DNA from: an uncultured Ileibacterium sp.
Lineage (GTDB): Bacteria; Bacillota; Clostridia; Peptostreptococcales; Anaerovoracaceae
Assembly: GCA_902488835.1 (NCBI GenBank)
Contig: CABTXQ010000040.1
Coordinates: forward strand, 1 to 10,136
Direction of reading: 5' to 3'
Length of the DNA: 10,136 nt
The notes below the pieces were generated by a model. It did no database searches. It saw only the letters and a list, made by a program, of their open reading frames with translations, and was not told the DNA's origin. Made by a program: the position numbers and the translations under genes. This document shows, piece after piece, positions 1-7,768 of the stretch; position 1 is the first letter of the stretch; every line of letters starts with the position of its first letter.

Positions 1-2159
1 AGGAAGATAACTTCTGGGAGATAGGTCTTGGACCTTGCGGACCATGTTCTGAAATTTATTTTGATCGAGGTCCTGAATTCGGTTGCGGAAACGAGGATTG
101 TAAGCCAGGATGCGAATGCGACAGGTATATAGAGTTCTGGAACCATGTTTTCACTCAGTTCTCTAAAGAAGCTGACGGATCTTATTCAAACCTCAAGCAT
201 CCTAACATTGATACTGGAATGGGGCTTGAACGTATAGCATGTATAATGCAAAATGTCGACTCAATATTCGATGTAGACACAATAAGACATACGGTAAATG
301 CTGTCTGCACCCTTGCCGGAATTAAATATGAGAATGGTAATATCTCAAATGACATGAGCGTTAGAATAATTACAGATCATTTGAGATCAATAACATTTAT
401 GATTTCTGACGGTATTCTTCCAAGTAATGAGGGAAGAGGATACGTCCTTAGAAGACTCATAAGAAGAGCATATAGACATGGTAAGATGCTTGGAATAAAT
501 GGTAATTTTTTATGTGACCTTGTTGATAGCGTTATTGAAATAAGCAAGAATGCATATCCTGAACTCTTAGAAAAAAGAGACTACATTAAGAAGATACTTA
601 GTATTGAGGAGGATAAATTTAATAAAACTCTTGATAGCGGACTTAATATTTTGAATGAATATATCAGAGAAATCAAAAAGTCAAATGATAAGGTTTTAGA
701 CGGAGAACGTGCGTTTAAGCTATACGATACTTATGGCTTCCCGGTTGAGATGACTGAAGAAATACTTGCTGAGCAAGATATAGGTGTTGATTTAGAGGTT
801 TTTAATAAATGCATGCAGAACCAGAAGAGCCTTGCAAGAAAGGGTAGAAAGTCTACTGAGAATGAAGCATGGAAGAATTCTATTGAGTATGGAAATATAG
901 AAAAGACTATATTTACAGGATATGATGAACTTGCAACCGATGCTAAGTTGATCCATTCAGGTGATTATACATACGACGAAAGAATGCTCATATTTGATAA
1001 AACACCATTTTATCCAACAGGTGGTGGCCAGATCAATGATATTGGAGAAATTGAAGTGGGCGATAGAAAGGTCAGAGTAAAAGATGTAATTAAGGAAGAT
1101 GGCATTATTATTCATATAATAGCACCTGAGTTTTATAATGAAGCTAAGGCGATTTCTGTAGGTTCAAAGGCAAAATTAAAGGTTGATAAGGTTAGAAGAC
1201 ATAAGATTGCAAGAGGTCATAGTGCTACGCATCTTTTGCATAAGGCTCTTAAGACGGTACTTGGAGATCATGTTGTTCAAGCAGGTTCATATGTTTGTGA
1301 CGAATATTTTAGATTCGATTTTAATCACTTTGAGCCTATGACGCAAGACCAGATTGATGATGTTCAGTTAATTATAAATGAAAAAATCGATGAGTTTTTA
1401 CCTATATCGAGTAAGGAAATGAATATTTCTGATGCAAAAAACCTCGGTGCTACAGCAATTTTCGGAGAAAAATATGGAAATATTGTAAGAGTTGTAAAGA
1501 TTGGTGACTTCAGTTTAGAATTCTGCGGCGGCACACATTTATCAAATACAGGTATGATTGGAGCTTTTAAGATTATCAGCGAATCGGGTATTGCTAGCGG
1601 AATAAGAAGAATCGAAGCTGTAGTTGGTACAGGGGTTTGGCAGAAACTTGAACTAAAGGAAGACTCGTTAAGTGATATTGAGGATCTGCTTAAGGTAAAA
1701 GAATCAGATGTTTTTCACAAGATAGATCAAATTCTTTCTCAAAATAAAGAATATGAAAAAGAGATAAAAAAGTTTAGGAACTTAAAGATTTCTGCTTCGA
1801 TGGATGAATTAATTTCTTCAGCACAAACAGTTGGAGAAAATAAAATCAAATTTATTACTTATAAATTTAACGATGTTGAGGTTGATGCGCTTAGAAATCT
1901 ATGTGATGACATTAAATCAAAGTCTGATTCTTGTGTAATTTTACTATCGACTGTAAATGCAGGCAAAGCAGCATTCATATTGTCAATAACCGAAGATCTT
2001 ATTAATATGGGATTAAACGCAGGGAAAATTCTTAAAGAAGGAGTAAAGATAGCAAAAGGTGGAGGCGGAGGTAAACCTTCACTCGCACAAGCAGGGGCTA
2101 AAGACTTATCAAAGATAGATGATGTTTTCTTAAAAGTAGAGGAGATAATAGGAGGTTAG
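1..2159 (+). CDS. alaS: Alanine--tRNA ligase (AlaRS), 5' end cut off by the window
   Basis: AlaRS charges tRNA-Ala with alanine in the cytoplasm and hydrolyses mischarged Ser/Gly-tRNA-Ala. The frame is open from base 3, giving 718 residues in the window. The family is usually about 875 residues, so roughly 160 N-terminal residues with motif 1 lie outside. The ATG at 219 is internal, because strong AlaRS sequence precedes it: DNFWEIGLGPCGPCSEI at the left edge, then a Cys-rich insertion (about bases 81-120, CG..DCKPGCEC) typical of clostridial AlaRS and possibly zinc binding, then GMGLER. The editing domain shows HSATH (1218-1232) and CGGTH (1524-1538), the zinc-coordinating pair. The C-terminal oligomerisation/DHHA1 domain ends with a glycine-rich KGGGGGKPSLAQAG segment. 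The last codons (GGA GGT TAG) also form the ribosome binding site of ireB, so the two genes are probably co-transcribed. Identification is firm. Confidence 0.97.
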   Translation, partial: EDNFWEIGLGPCGPCSEIYFDRGPEFGCGNEDCKPGCECDRYIEFWNHVFTQFSKEADGSYSNLKHPNIDTGMGLERIACIMQNVDSIFDVDTIRHTVNAVCTLAGIKYENGNISNDMSVRIITDHLRSITFMISDGILPSNEGRGYVLRRLIRRAYRHGKMLGINGNFLCDLVDSVIEISKNAYPELLEKRDYIKKILSIEEDKFNKTLDSGLNILNEYIREIKKSNDKVLDGERAFKLYDTYGFPVEMTEEILAEQDIGVDLEVFNKCMQNQKSLARKGRKSTENEAWKNSIEYGNIEKTIFTGYDELATDAKLIHSGDYTYDERMLIFDKTPFYPTGGGQINDIGEIEVGDRKVRVKDVIKEDGIIIHIIAPEFYNEAKAISVGSKAKLKVDKVRRHKIARGHSATHLLHKALKTVLGDHVVQAGSYVCDEYFRFDFNHFEPMTQDQIDDVQLIINEKIDEFLPISSKEMNISDAKNLGATAIFGEKYGNIVRVVKIGDFSLEFCGGTHLSNTGMIGAFKIISESGIASGIRRIEAVVGTGVWQKLELKEDSLSDIEDLLKVKESDVFHKIDQILSQNKEYEKEIKKFRNLKISASMDELISSAQTVGENKIKFITYKFNDVEVDALRNLCDDIKSKSDSCVILLSTVNAGKAAFILSITEDLINMGLNAGKILKEGVKIAKGGGGGKPSLAQAGAKDLSKIDDVFLKVEEIIGG

Positions 2160-2163
2160 CAAC

Positions 2164-2412
2164 ATGCAAAAAGATACACTATATTTTAATAACTCAAAGT
2201 CAAAGCTAACGAATAAAGAAGTTCTTATAAAAATATATGAGGCTCTTGAAGATAGGGGATACAATGCTATTGATCAAATGGTTGGATATATGACTTCAGG
2301 AGATCCTTCATATATAACGAGTCATAACGATGCTAGGAACTTAATACTCAAGATTGATAGGGATGATTTGCTTGAAGAAATTCTAAGAGAATATCTTCAA
2401 ATCGAAGACTGA
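2164..2412 (+). CDS. ireB: IreB family regulatory phosphoprotein (UPF0297, YrzL-like)
   Basis: This small cytoplasmic protein of 82 residues has the usual family length (about 80-90). Conserved family features are visible: ALEDRGYNAIDQMVGY, then SGDPSYI, then the DARN motif, then a DDLLEEILREYL helix. In Enterococcus faecalis, IreB is a substrate of the PASTA-domain kinase IreK and affects cephalosporin tolerance. The phosphorylated threonines there are near the N-terminus, and Thr5 here (DTLYF) could be the equivalent of one of them; that mapping is inference. A strong GGAGGT site (2151-2156), located inside the end of alaS, sits 7 bases before the ATG. Neighbours alaS and ruvX match the order common in Firmicutes. 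The family assignment is strong; the role in this organism is inferred. Confidence 0.93.
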   Translation: MQKDTLYFNNSKSKLTNKEVLIKIYEALEDRGYNAIDQMVGYMTSGDPSYITSHNDARNLILKIDRDDLLEEILREYLQIED

Positions 2413-2433
2413 GCAAGGAAAGATAAATTAACT

Positions 2434-2871
2434 ATGAATAAAAGGATAATGGGACTTGATGTCGGAGATAAAACCATAGGCGTTGCTGTAAGTGACCCTA
2501 TGTGTATTATTGCAAATGGTATTACAACTATCGAAAGAGTAGGAATACGCAAAGATACGAGTAAAATAATTGACATTGTAAAGGAGTACGACTGCGGACT
2601 TATTGTGGTTGGTCTAAATATAAATTTAGATGGAACTGAGAGCGATCAAACGAAAAAAGTCCTGGAATTTCGGACTATGCTTGAGAATAAATTGAGAAGC
2701 ATGGGATTATCAAAGGTGAAATGCGTTTGGCAAGATGAAAGATTTACTACGGTTATAGCGGAAAAAGTTTTGATTGACGCAAATCTTAGCAGAAAAAAAA
2801 GGAAAAGTATAATAGACAAGCAAGCAGCTACATTGATATTGCAAAGTTATCTTGACAGAACGACGTCATAA
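2434..2871 (+). CDS. ruvX: Putative pre-16S rRNA nuclease / Holliday junction resolvase YqgF (RuvX)
   Basis: A RNase H-fold nuclease of 145 residues, the usual length for the family. It has been linked both to 16S rRNA 5'-end maturation and to Holliday junction resolution; sequence alone does not decide which. The N-terminus has the GLDVGDKTIGVAVSD strand with catalytic Asp9. The middle has GLNINLDGTES, where the family usually reads GLPLNMDGTE, so the proline is replaced. The C-terminus has DERFTT, then SRKKRKSIIDKQAA and ILQSYLD, all characteristic. AAGGAAAG (2415-2422) precedes the ATG by 11 bases, slightly long but acceptable; starting at the internal Met6 would remove residues before the first strand. 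It follows ireB after 21 bases and probably shares the alaS transcript. Confidence 0.94.
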   Translation: MNKRIMGLDVGDKTIGVAVSDPMCIIANGITTIERVGIRKDTSKIIDIVKEYDCGLIVVGLNINLDGTESDQTKKVLEFRTMLENKLRSMGLSKVKCVWQDERFTTVIAEKVLIDANLSRKKRKSIIDKQAATLILQSYLDRTTS

Positions 2872-2881
2872 TTGAGAATTC

Positions 2882-2910
2882 TTGTTTTTGTCATAATATT
2901 GATATATAAT
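2882..2910 (+). promoter_or_regulatory. Probable sigma-A promoter of yebC
   Basis: TTGTTT (2882-2887) and a perfect TATAAT (2905-2910) are separated by 17 bases. The -10 lies about 45 bases upstream of the yebC GTG, in the only sizeable gap between ruvX and yebC. The -35 matches only TTG of the consensus. It suggests yebC can be transcribed independently of alaS-ireB-ruvX. Confidence 0.6.
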
Positions 2911-2954
2911 AAACCTGAAGAAAAAATTTATAATATACGAAGGGAGTCCTTTAA

Positions 2955-3665
2955 GTGGGAAGACACGGCACAATTGCAAATAGGAAATCAGCACAAGATT
3001 CAAAGCGTTCAGCTATTTTTACTAAATATTCCAGACAGATTATAGTTGCTGCAAAGGATGGCGGAGATCCTGAATTTAACTCTTCTTTGAGAGTTGCAAT
3101 AGAGAGAGCTAAATCAATAGGAATGCCTAATGCAAATATAGAAAGAGCTGTAAAGAAAGGGTCCGGTGAGCTCGGAGGAGAATCATTTGAAGAATTAACA
3201 TTTGAGGGATATGGACCAAGTGGTGTTGCTATAATAGTAAATGCGCTTACAGATAATAAGAATAGGACGGCATCATTTGTGCGTTCTACATTTGATAAGA
3301 ATAGTGGTAACCTCGGTACCCCGGGATGTGTTTCTTATATGTTCCAAAGAAAAGGAGTCATATTAATAGAGAGAAAAGATGGCATAGACGAGGATGCTGT
3401 TATGATGGATGCGCTTGAAGCAGGTGCAGAAGATGTGATTACAAACGATGATAATTTTGAGATAAGAACTGAACCATCGCTTTTTAATGATGTTCACAAG
3501 GCTATATCAGATGCAGGATACGAGATAGTTGAAGCAGAGATAGAACACATACCTTCAATGGAGGCTACTGTATCTGAGAATGATATCAAATCACTGAAGA
3601 AATTAATTGATACGCTTGAAGACAATGACGATGTCCAAAATGTATATTATAATTGCGAATTATAA
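2955..3665 (+). CDS. yebC: YebC/PmpR/TACO1 family protein
   Basis: A 236-residue member of the YebC family (usual length about 240). Members have been described as DNA-binding regulators, and more recently as translation factors helping ribosomes through proline stretches, as mitochondrial TACO1 does. Family features: N-terminal ANRKSAQDSKRSAIFTKYSRQI helix, AAKDGGDPE.N..LR.AIERAK, MPNANIERAVKKGSGE, then EGYGPSGVAIIV, TDNKNRT, and GNLGTPGCVSYMF. The start is GTG at 2955, chosen because GAAGGGAG (2939-2946) sits 8 bases upstream and the encoded MGRHGTIANRKSAQD aligns with the family N-terminus. That N-terminus differs from the common MAGHSKWANI form. No transmembrane segment is seen. It has its own promoter-like sequence and is followed by the structured RNA region. 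Family identity is firm; the molecular role is not settled by sequence. Confidence 0.95.
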   Translation: MGRHGTIANRKSAQDSKRSAIFTKYSRQIIVAAKDGGDPEFNSSLRVAIERAKSIGMPNANIERAVKKGSGELGGESFEELTFEGYGPSGVAIIVNALTDNKNRTASFVRSTFDKNSGNLGTPGCVSYMFQRKGVILIERKDGIDEDAVMMDALEAGAEDVITNDDNFEIRTEPSLFNDVHKAISDAGYEIVEAEIEHIPSMEATVSENDIKSLKKLIDTLEDNDDVQNVYYNCEL

Positions 3666-3667
3666 TA
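3645..3667. repeat. AT-only inverted repeat across the yebC stop codon
   Basis: TATTATAATT (3645-3654) and AATTATAATA (3658-3667) are perfect 10-base reverse complements around a GCG loop. The repeat covers the yebC stop codon. It contains no G-C pair in the stem and is not followed by a T-tract, so it is a poor intrinsic terminator. It also overlaps the presumed promoter of the RNA gene downstream. It could be a weak hairpin or a protein-binding palindrome; function is unknown. Confidence 0.4.
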
Positions 3668-3679
3668 ACTGGCTTTAAT
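3653..3679 (+). promoter_or_regulatory. Possible promoter of the structured RNA
   Basis: TTGCGA (3653-3658, four of six consensus bases) and TTTAAT (3674-3679, five of six) are separated by 15 bases, slightly short. A start near 3686-3690 would fall just before the closing stem of the RNA at 3696. The region is AT-rich, so chance matches are likely. Confidence 0.35.
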
Positions 3680-3687
3680 ACAAAATT

Positions 3688-3872
3688 AATAACATACCTG
3701 GAATATTTGTTGGGAATATTAATTGAACCTACACATATTGCACGGGACTGCGGGTCTACTTTATCTATGACATGCCCATTACGGGACTTCAGATGTTAAA
3801 GAGCAGCAGGTACCCACCCTTTTCATTGATAGGGCGTCGATTATGTGAACTGACGGTATTTCGGGTTTTTTA
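3688..3872 (+). ncRNA. ssrS: Structured RNA, probable 6S RNA
   Basis: 6S RNA mimics an open promoter and binds the sigma-A RNA polymerase holoenzyme in stationary phase. The call rests on shape rather than on a recognised sequence motif. ACCTGGAATAT (3696-3706) pairs along all 11 positions, with three G-U pairs, with GTATTTCGGGT (3856-3866). The second arm runs straight into TTTTTT (3866-3871), as in a gene ending by intrinsic termination. Inside, a large bubble (about 3707-3731 on the 5' side) is followed by CACATA/TATGTG (3732-3737/3842-3847). Further in are GGGT/ACCC (3752-3755/3812-3815), and an apical arm CTATGACAT/ATGTTAAAG (3765-3773/3793-3801, one mismatch) capped by CCC/GGG. The length of about 185 nt and the bubble around nucleotides 20-44 fit 6S RNA. 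No ORF explains the region. Alternatives are another trans-acting RNA or a cis-acting leader of the peptidase operon. Ends are approximate. Confidence 0.55.
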
Positions 3873-3892
3873 TTGCTTTAAATTATTTATAT

Positions 3893-3921
3893 TTTACGTT
3901 CATTCATTTATATGATAAACT
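3893..3921 (+). promoter_or_regulatory. Possible promoter of the P1 peptidase-polA-coaE operon
   Basis: TTTACG (3893-3898) is followed after 17 bases by TAAACT (3916-3921), which is preceded by TG at 3913-3914 as in an extended -10. An overlapping TATGAT (3911-3916) is an alternative -10 without a good -35. It lies after the T-tract of the RNA gene and about 50 bases before the ATG at 3970, where an operon promoter is expected. The matches are moderate. Confidence 0.4.
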
Positions 3922-3969
3922 GTAACAAAATTGAGCAAAATATAACTATACATTTAAGGGTGAATAATT

Positions 3970-5151
3970 ATGCAATTCAAAATTATTAATATATCTGACA
4001 TCAAAGGATTTCGTCTTGGAAATGCTGAGGACAAAAAGGCAGGAACAGGATGTACCGTAATAATTTCAGATAAAGGTGCCATTGCCGGTGTAGATGTAAG
4101 GGGAGGTGCTCCTTCTACAAGGGAAACTGATTTATTAAAGAGTGAAAACTCCGTTCAGAAGATTAATTCAGTCGTTATAAGTGGGGGAAGTTCATTTGGA
4201 CTTGAGGCATCATCAGGTGTCATGAATTATCTTGAACGCAAGAATATTGGTTATATTTTGGATAATATAAGAGTTCCGATTGTTTGCGCAGCTTCACTTT
4301 TTGATCTTAATGTCGGATTGTCAGAAGTTAGACCTGATAAAGAAATGGGAGAGACTGCTTCAGAAAATGCTTATAAAGGTAATTTTTCCGGAGGAAATTT
4401 TGGAGCAGGAACTGGAACATCTGTCGGCAAGATATATGGAATAGATAGGGCCATGAAGACAGGCCTTGGCACTTTTGCTTGTAGAATAGATAAGCTTGAG
4501 ATTGGTGCTATATCCGCTGTAAATGCAATAGGAGATATATACGATGGAGATAACAATATCATAGCAGGACCTATCAGTAAGGATGGGACCAAAATATTGA
4601 ATAGCATGATGGCACATAAGGATAGGATCTTTGGCACTGACTATGAAAATAGCAACAAAAATATAAATGTCAAAATGCGTAATGATAAGTCATCAAATAT
4701 TGATTCAAATTCAATGAAAGATGAATCGTTATTGCTAAAAATAGAGGGGCGAAGCAGCGAAGGGATACTTCCTATTCCTGATAACAGTAATCCCAACGAA
4801 ATACAAATTTTATCTGATGATATAATATTTGGCGATGAGGATGACATGATTTTTAACACAACAATTTCGTGTCTTATAACAAATGCAAAATTAACAAAAC
4901 CTGAAGCAAATAAACTGTCTTCAATTCTTCATGATGCATATGCTAGGGCTATAAAGCCTGTACATAGTTCACTTGACGGTGATACTATATTTGTTATGAC
5001 AACATCGGAAATTGATGTGGATTTTGATTCTTTTGCAGCACTTTCTACAGATATTCTTCAATACGCCATTATAGATTCTGCTAGGAATGCTCATCCAGCA
5101 TATGGCCTTAAGGCTTCAAGTTCTTTCAAAAAAGAGGAAGAAAATGAATAA
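3970..5151 (+). CDS. P1 family peptidase (DmpA/NylC-like, N-terminal nucleophile hydrolase)
   Basis: Family S58 enzymes are made as one chain and cut themselves, exposing a Ser or Thr as the nucleophile of an aminopeptidase or amidase. Visible marks: GTGCTVIISDKGAIAGVDVRGG near the N-terminus, SGGSSFGLEASSGVM, GNFSGGNFGAGTGTSVGK, and AISAVNAIGDI. The C-terminal part reads FNTTISCLITNAKLTK, then AYARAIKPVHSSLDGDTIFVMTT. By analogy to NylC, cleavage is predicted between Asn296 and Thr297, giving chains of 296 and 97 residues. At 393 residues it is longer than typical members (about 330-355): residues 225-295 before the cut form an Asn/Ser/Asp-rich linker, roughly 45 residues longer than I would expect. 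AAGGGTGA (3956-3963) precedes the ATG by 6 bases. There is no signal peptide, so it is probably cytoplasmic. Its end overlaps polA by 8 bases. The substrate is unknown. Confidence 0.9.
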   Translation: MQFKIINISDIKGFRLGNAEDKKAGTGCTVIISDKGAIAGVDVRGGAPSTRETDLLKSENSVQKINSVVISGGSSFGLEASSGVMNYLERKNIGYILDNIRVPIVCAASLFDLNVGLSEVRPDKEMGETASENAYKGNFSGGNFGAGTGTSVGKIYGIDRAMKTGLGTFACRIDKLEIGAISAVNAIGDIYDGDNNIIAGPISKDGTKILNSMMAHKDRIFGTDYENSNKNINVKMRNDKSSNIDSNSMKDESLLLKIEGRSSEGILPIPDNSNPNEIQILSDDIIFGDEDDMIFNTTISCLITNAKLTKPEANKLSSILHDAYARAIKPVHSSLDGDTIFVMTTSEIDVDFDSFAALSTDILQYAIIDSARNAHPAYGLKASSSFKKEEENE

Positions 5152-7768
5152 AGATAAATTGATAATTATAGATGGTAACAGCCTGCTTTTTCGCTCATAC
5201 TTTGCGATGAGACCAATGATTACGAAAGATGGTATTCATACGCAAGGTATTTTTGCATTTATCAACATGCTTGAAAAAATTATTGATGAATTTGAACCTA
5301 CATTTCTCGTGGTTGCCTTTGATGTAGGTAAAAAAACTTTTCGTCATGAAATATATAAAGAATATAAAGCAGGCAGACAAAAAACTCCAAAAGAACTTCT
5401 TGATGAAATTCCTATTCTTAAAGATATTCTTAAAGCTATGAATATAAAGATAATGGAAATGGAGTCGTATGAAGCGGATGATATTATCGGGACTGTTACA
5501 AAACTTGCATCGAATGATGGAAAAAAGTCTATGATAATTACAGGGGATAAGGATGAGTTACAGCTGATAGATGAGAATGTAAAGGTCCTTATAAACAAGC
5601 GTGGAATGACTGAATTCGATATTTATGATAAAGCTGCTATGAAAGAGAGGTACGGACTTACACCACTCCAATTTATTGATTTAAAAGGGCTTATGGGAGA
5701 TAGTTCAGATAACCTTCCAGGTGTTTACGGTGTGGGTGAAAAGAAAGGAATAAGTCTCTTAAAAGAATATAATACTCTTGATAACATATTAAACAATAAA
5801 GATAATATAAAAGGCAAATTAGGAGAAAATATTAGAAACAATGTTGAAAACGCTTTGATGACAAGAAAGCTTGCAACAATTAATAGAAGCGTTCCGATTG
5901 AAGTAATATGGGAAGAGCTAACCTATGAGGAGCCGAATTATGAAGAGCTTTCTAATATCTACAAAAAACTTGAATTTAATAGTTTTTTGAAAAAACTGCC
6001 ATCAAATAAAATAAATTCTGAGAGCGGATTTGAACCTGAATATTTAAAAATTAAAACTGTTGAAATAGATGAATTTCTATCAATATTAAGCGAGAATGAT
6101 CTCATTTTTATTCATATAAATGGAAATAATGATCATCTTGGAATGGTATCAGTAGAATCATTCAGTATGTATATTCCGAAAAAAAACATTTTTTCTTCAA
6201 TTAACATAGAAAATGCAGATATTTTAAGAAAAGTAATTGAAAAAATTATTAATCTTAAATGTGAAATTGCAGGACATGGATTAAAAGACTGCCTATATTC
6301 GTTAAAATGTTTATTTGGGGGAATTATTGACAGTTTGATAATCAAACATGATACAGAAGTAGCTGAATATATACTTGAACCTAATAGATCAAAATATGAT
6401 TTAGACAAGATGTTACTCAGCTACTATAGTAATATGTTAAATTATGGAGATCATAAAGAGAAAATCCAAGATTCTATAAAGAAAAATCTTTTTGCAGCAT
6501 GGAAAATAATGTTAAAGCAAATTTCACTTATAGAGGAGAATGGACTGCAAGACATATTCTATAACTGCGAACTTCCACTTATTCATGTGCTTTCAGAAAT
6601 GGAAGTTAACGGAATTAAGGTGGATAAGGAGATGCTTATCCAAATTGGTAAAGAACTTGATATTAAGATTTCTGATCTTTCAAATGCTATTTTTAGAATT
6701 TCCGGTAAAAAATTTAATATTAGTTCTCCAAAACAGCTTGGAATCATTTTGTTTGATGAAATGAAACTCCCATATCCAAATAAAATCACGGGAAAATCAA
6801 AATATTCTACATCTAAAGATGTTCTTATGAAAATAATTGATGAGCATGAGATAATCCCAATGATACTTTCATACAGAAAGTACACAAAGCTGAAGAGCAC
6901 ATATATAGATGGACTTATTAAGCTCATAGCAAATGACGGAAGAATACATCCTCACTTTCAGCAGACAGTTGCTGCAACAGGAAGACTTAGCTGTACAGAG
7001 CCTAATCTACAAAATATTCCTTTCAGAGATGATTATGGGAGAATGATAAGGAAGGCCTTTGTTTCCAGTGAAAAAATGACTCTTGTAAGTGCTGATTACT
7101 CACAGATTGAGCTAAGAATAATGGCATCATTATCAGGCGATGAAGAGATGATTACGGCATTTAATGATGGTAAAGACATACATAAGATTACTGCAGCAAG
7201 GGTGTTTGACATTCCTCTCGATGAAGTAACTCCTGCAATGAGGTCAAGGGCAAAAGCAGTTAACTTCGGAATAATATACGGTATGAGTGGTTTTGGACTT
7301 AGCGAGGATATTCATGTTTCGAGGCGAGAAGCAGAGAAATATATTAAGGATTATTTTGATAAGCACCCATCTGTAAAAAAATTTCTTGATGAACAAATAG
7401 AAATCGGTCGAAAAGATAGGATGGTTAGGACATTGTACGGCAGGATTAGACAAATTCCTGAATTTGCTTCTAGAAAATATATGGAAAGAGAACAGGCTAA
7501 AAGAATTGCTATGAACACGCCGATACAAGGAACTGCTGCTGATATTATAAAGTTTGCAATGATTGCAGTTTATAATGCTTTGAAAGAAGAAGGTCTTAAA
7601 TCAAAACTAATTCTTCAGATACATGATGAACTGATAGTTGAAGCTTATAAGGATGAGTTGAATGAGGTTAAAAAAATTCTTAGAGGAAAGATGGAATCTG
7701 CTTCTAATCTTGCTGTTAAGCTTGTAACTGATATTAATTCTGATGAAAGCTGGTATGACATAAAATGA
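5144..7768 (+). CDS. polA: DNA polymerase I with 5' nuclease and inactive proofreading domain
   Basis: Pol I fills gaps, removes Okazaki RNA primers and acts in repair. The 874-residue length is normal. I start at ATG 5144, not at an upstream in-frame ATG at 5087. GAGGAAG (5134-5140) lies just before 5144, and the protein then begins MNKDKLIIIDGNSLLFR as the family does. It overlaps the peptidase gene by 8 bases. The 5' nuclease (about 1-290) keeps its acidic residues: D10, D60, E110/D112/D113, D135/D137, D186/D189. The 3'-5' exonuclease region (about 300-460) reads HIN at 324-326 where active enzymes have DxE, so proofreading is probably lost, as in several Firmicute Pol I enzymes. The polymerase domain has motif A SADYSQIELR (Asp651), motif B RAKAVNFGIIYG and motif C QIHDELIVE (Asp828, Glu829). 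The stop overlaps the coaE start. Confidence 0.97.
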   Translation: MNKDKLIIIDGNSLLFRSYFAMRPMITKDGIHTQGIFAFINMLEKIIDEFEPTFLVVAFDVGKKTFRHEIYKEYKAGRQKTPKELLDEIPILKDILKAMNIKIMEMESYEADDIIGTVTKLASNDGKKSMIITGDKDELQLIDENVKVLINKRGMTEFDIYDKAAMKERYGLTPLQFIDLKGLMGDSSDNLPGVYGVGEKKGISLLKEYNTLDNILNNKDNIKGKLGENIRNNVENALMTRKLATINRSVPIEVIWEELTYEEPNYEELSNIYKKLEFNSFLKKLPSNKINSESGFEPEYLKIKTVEIDEFLSILSENDLIFIHINGNNDHLGMVSVESFSMYIPKKNIFSSINIENADILRKVIEKIINLKCEIAGHGLKDCLYSLKCLFGGIIDSLIIKHDTEVAEYILEPNRSKYDLDKMLLSYYSNMLNYGDHKEKIQDSIKKNLFAAWKIMLKQISLIEENGLQDIFYNCELPLIHVLSEMEVNGIKVDKEMLIQIGKELDIKISDLSNAIFRISGKKFNISSPKQLGIILFDEMKLPYPNKITGKSKYSTSKDVLMKIIDEHEIIPMILSYRKYTKLKSTYIDGLIKLIANDGRIHPHFQQTVAATGRLSCTEPNLQNIPFRDDYGRMIRKAFVSSEKMTLVSADYSQIELRIMASLSGDEEMITAFNDGKDIHKITAARVFDIPLDEVTPAMRSRAKAVNFGIIYGMSGFGLSEDIHVSRREAEKYIKDYFDKHPSVKKFLDEQIEIGRKDRMVRTLYGRIRQIPEFASRKYMEREQAKRIAMNTPIQGTAADIIKFAMIAVYNALKEEGLKSKLILQIHDELIVEAYKDELNEVKKILRGKMESASNLAVKLVTDINSDESWYDIK

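Noticed and set aside
2872..2895. Terminator after ruvX around the GAATTC palindrome
   Set aside because: AGAATTCT followed by TTTTT-like sequence looks suggestive, but the palindrome has no loop and cannot form a stable hairpin.
3728..3820. SRP RNA, tmRNA, RNase P RNA or T-box in the yebC downstream gap
   Set aside because: The AGCAGC stretch recalls SRP RNA, but the GGAAGGAAGCAGC-type core is missing. There is no tRNA-like end as in tmRNA, the length is too short for RNase P, and no T-box sequence is seen.
5087..5143. Upstream in-frame ATG that would add 19 residues to DNA polymerase I
   Set aside because: The added residues come from another frame of the peptidase gene, do not resemble Pol I, and the later ATG at 5144 has a good ribosome binding site.
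6583..6927. Minus-strand ORF of 114 codons inside polA
   Set aside because: It is a shadow of the AT-rich polA sequence with no family resemblance and no start signal.
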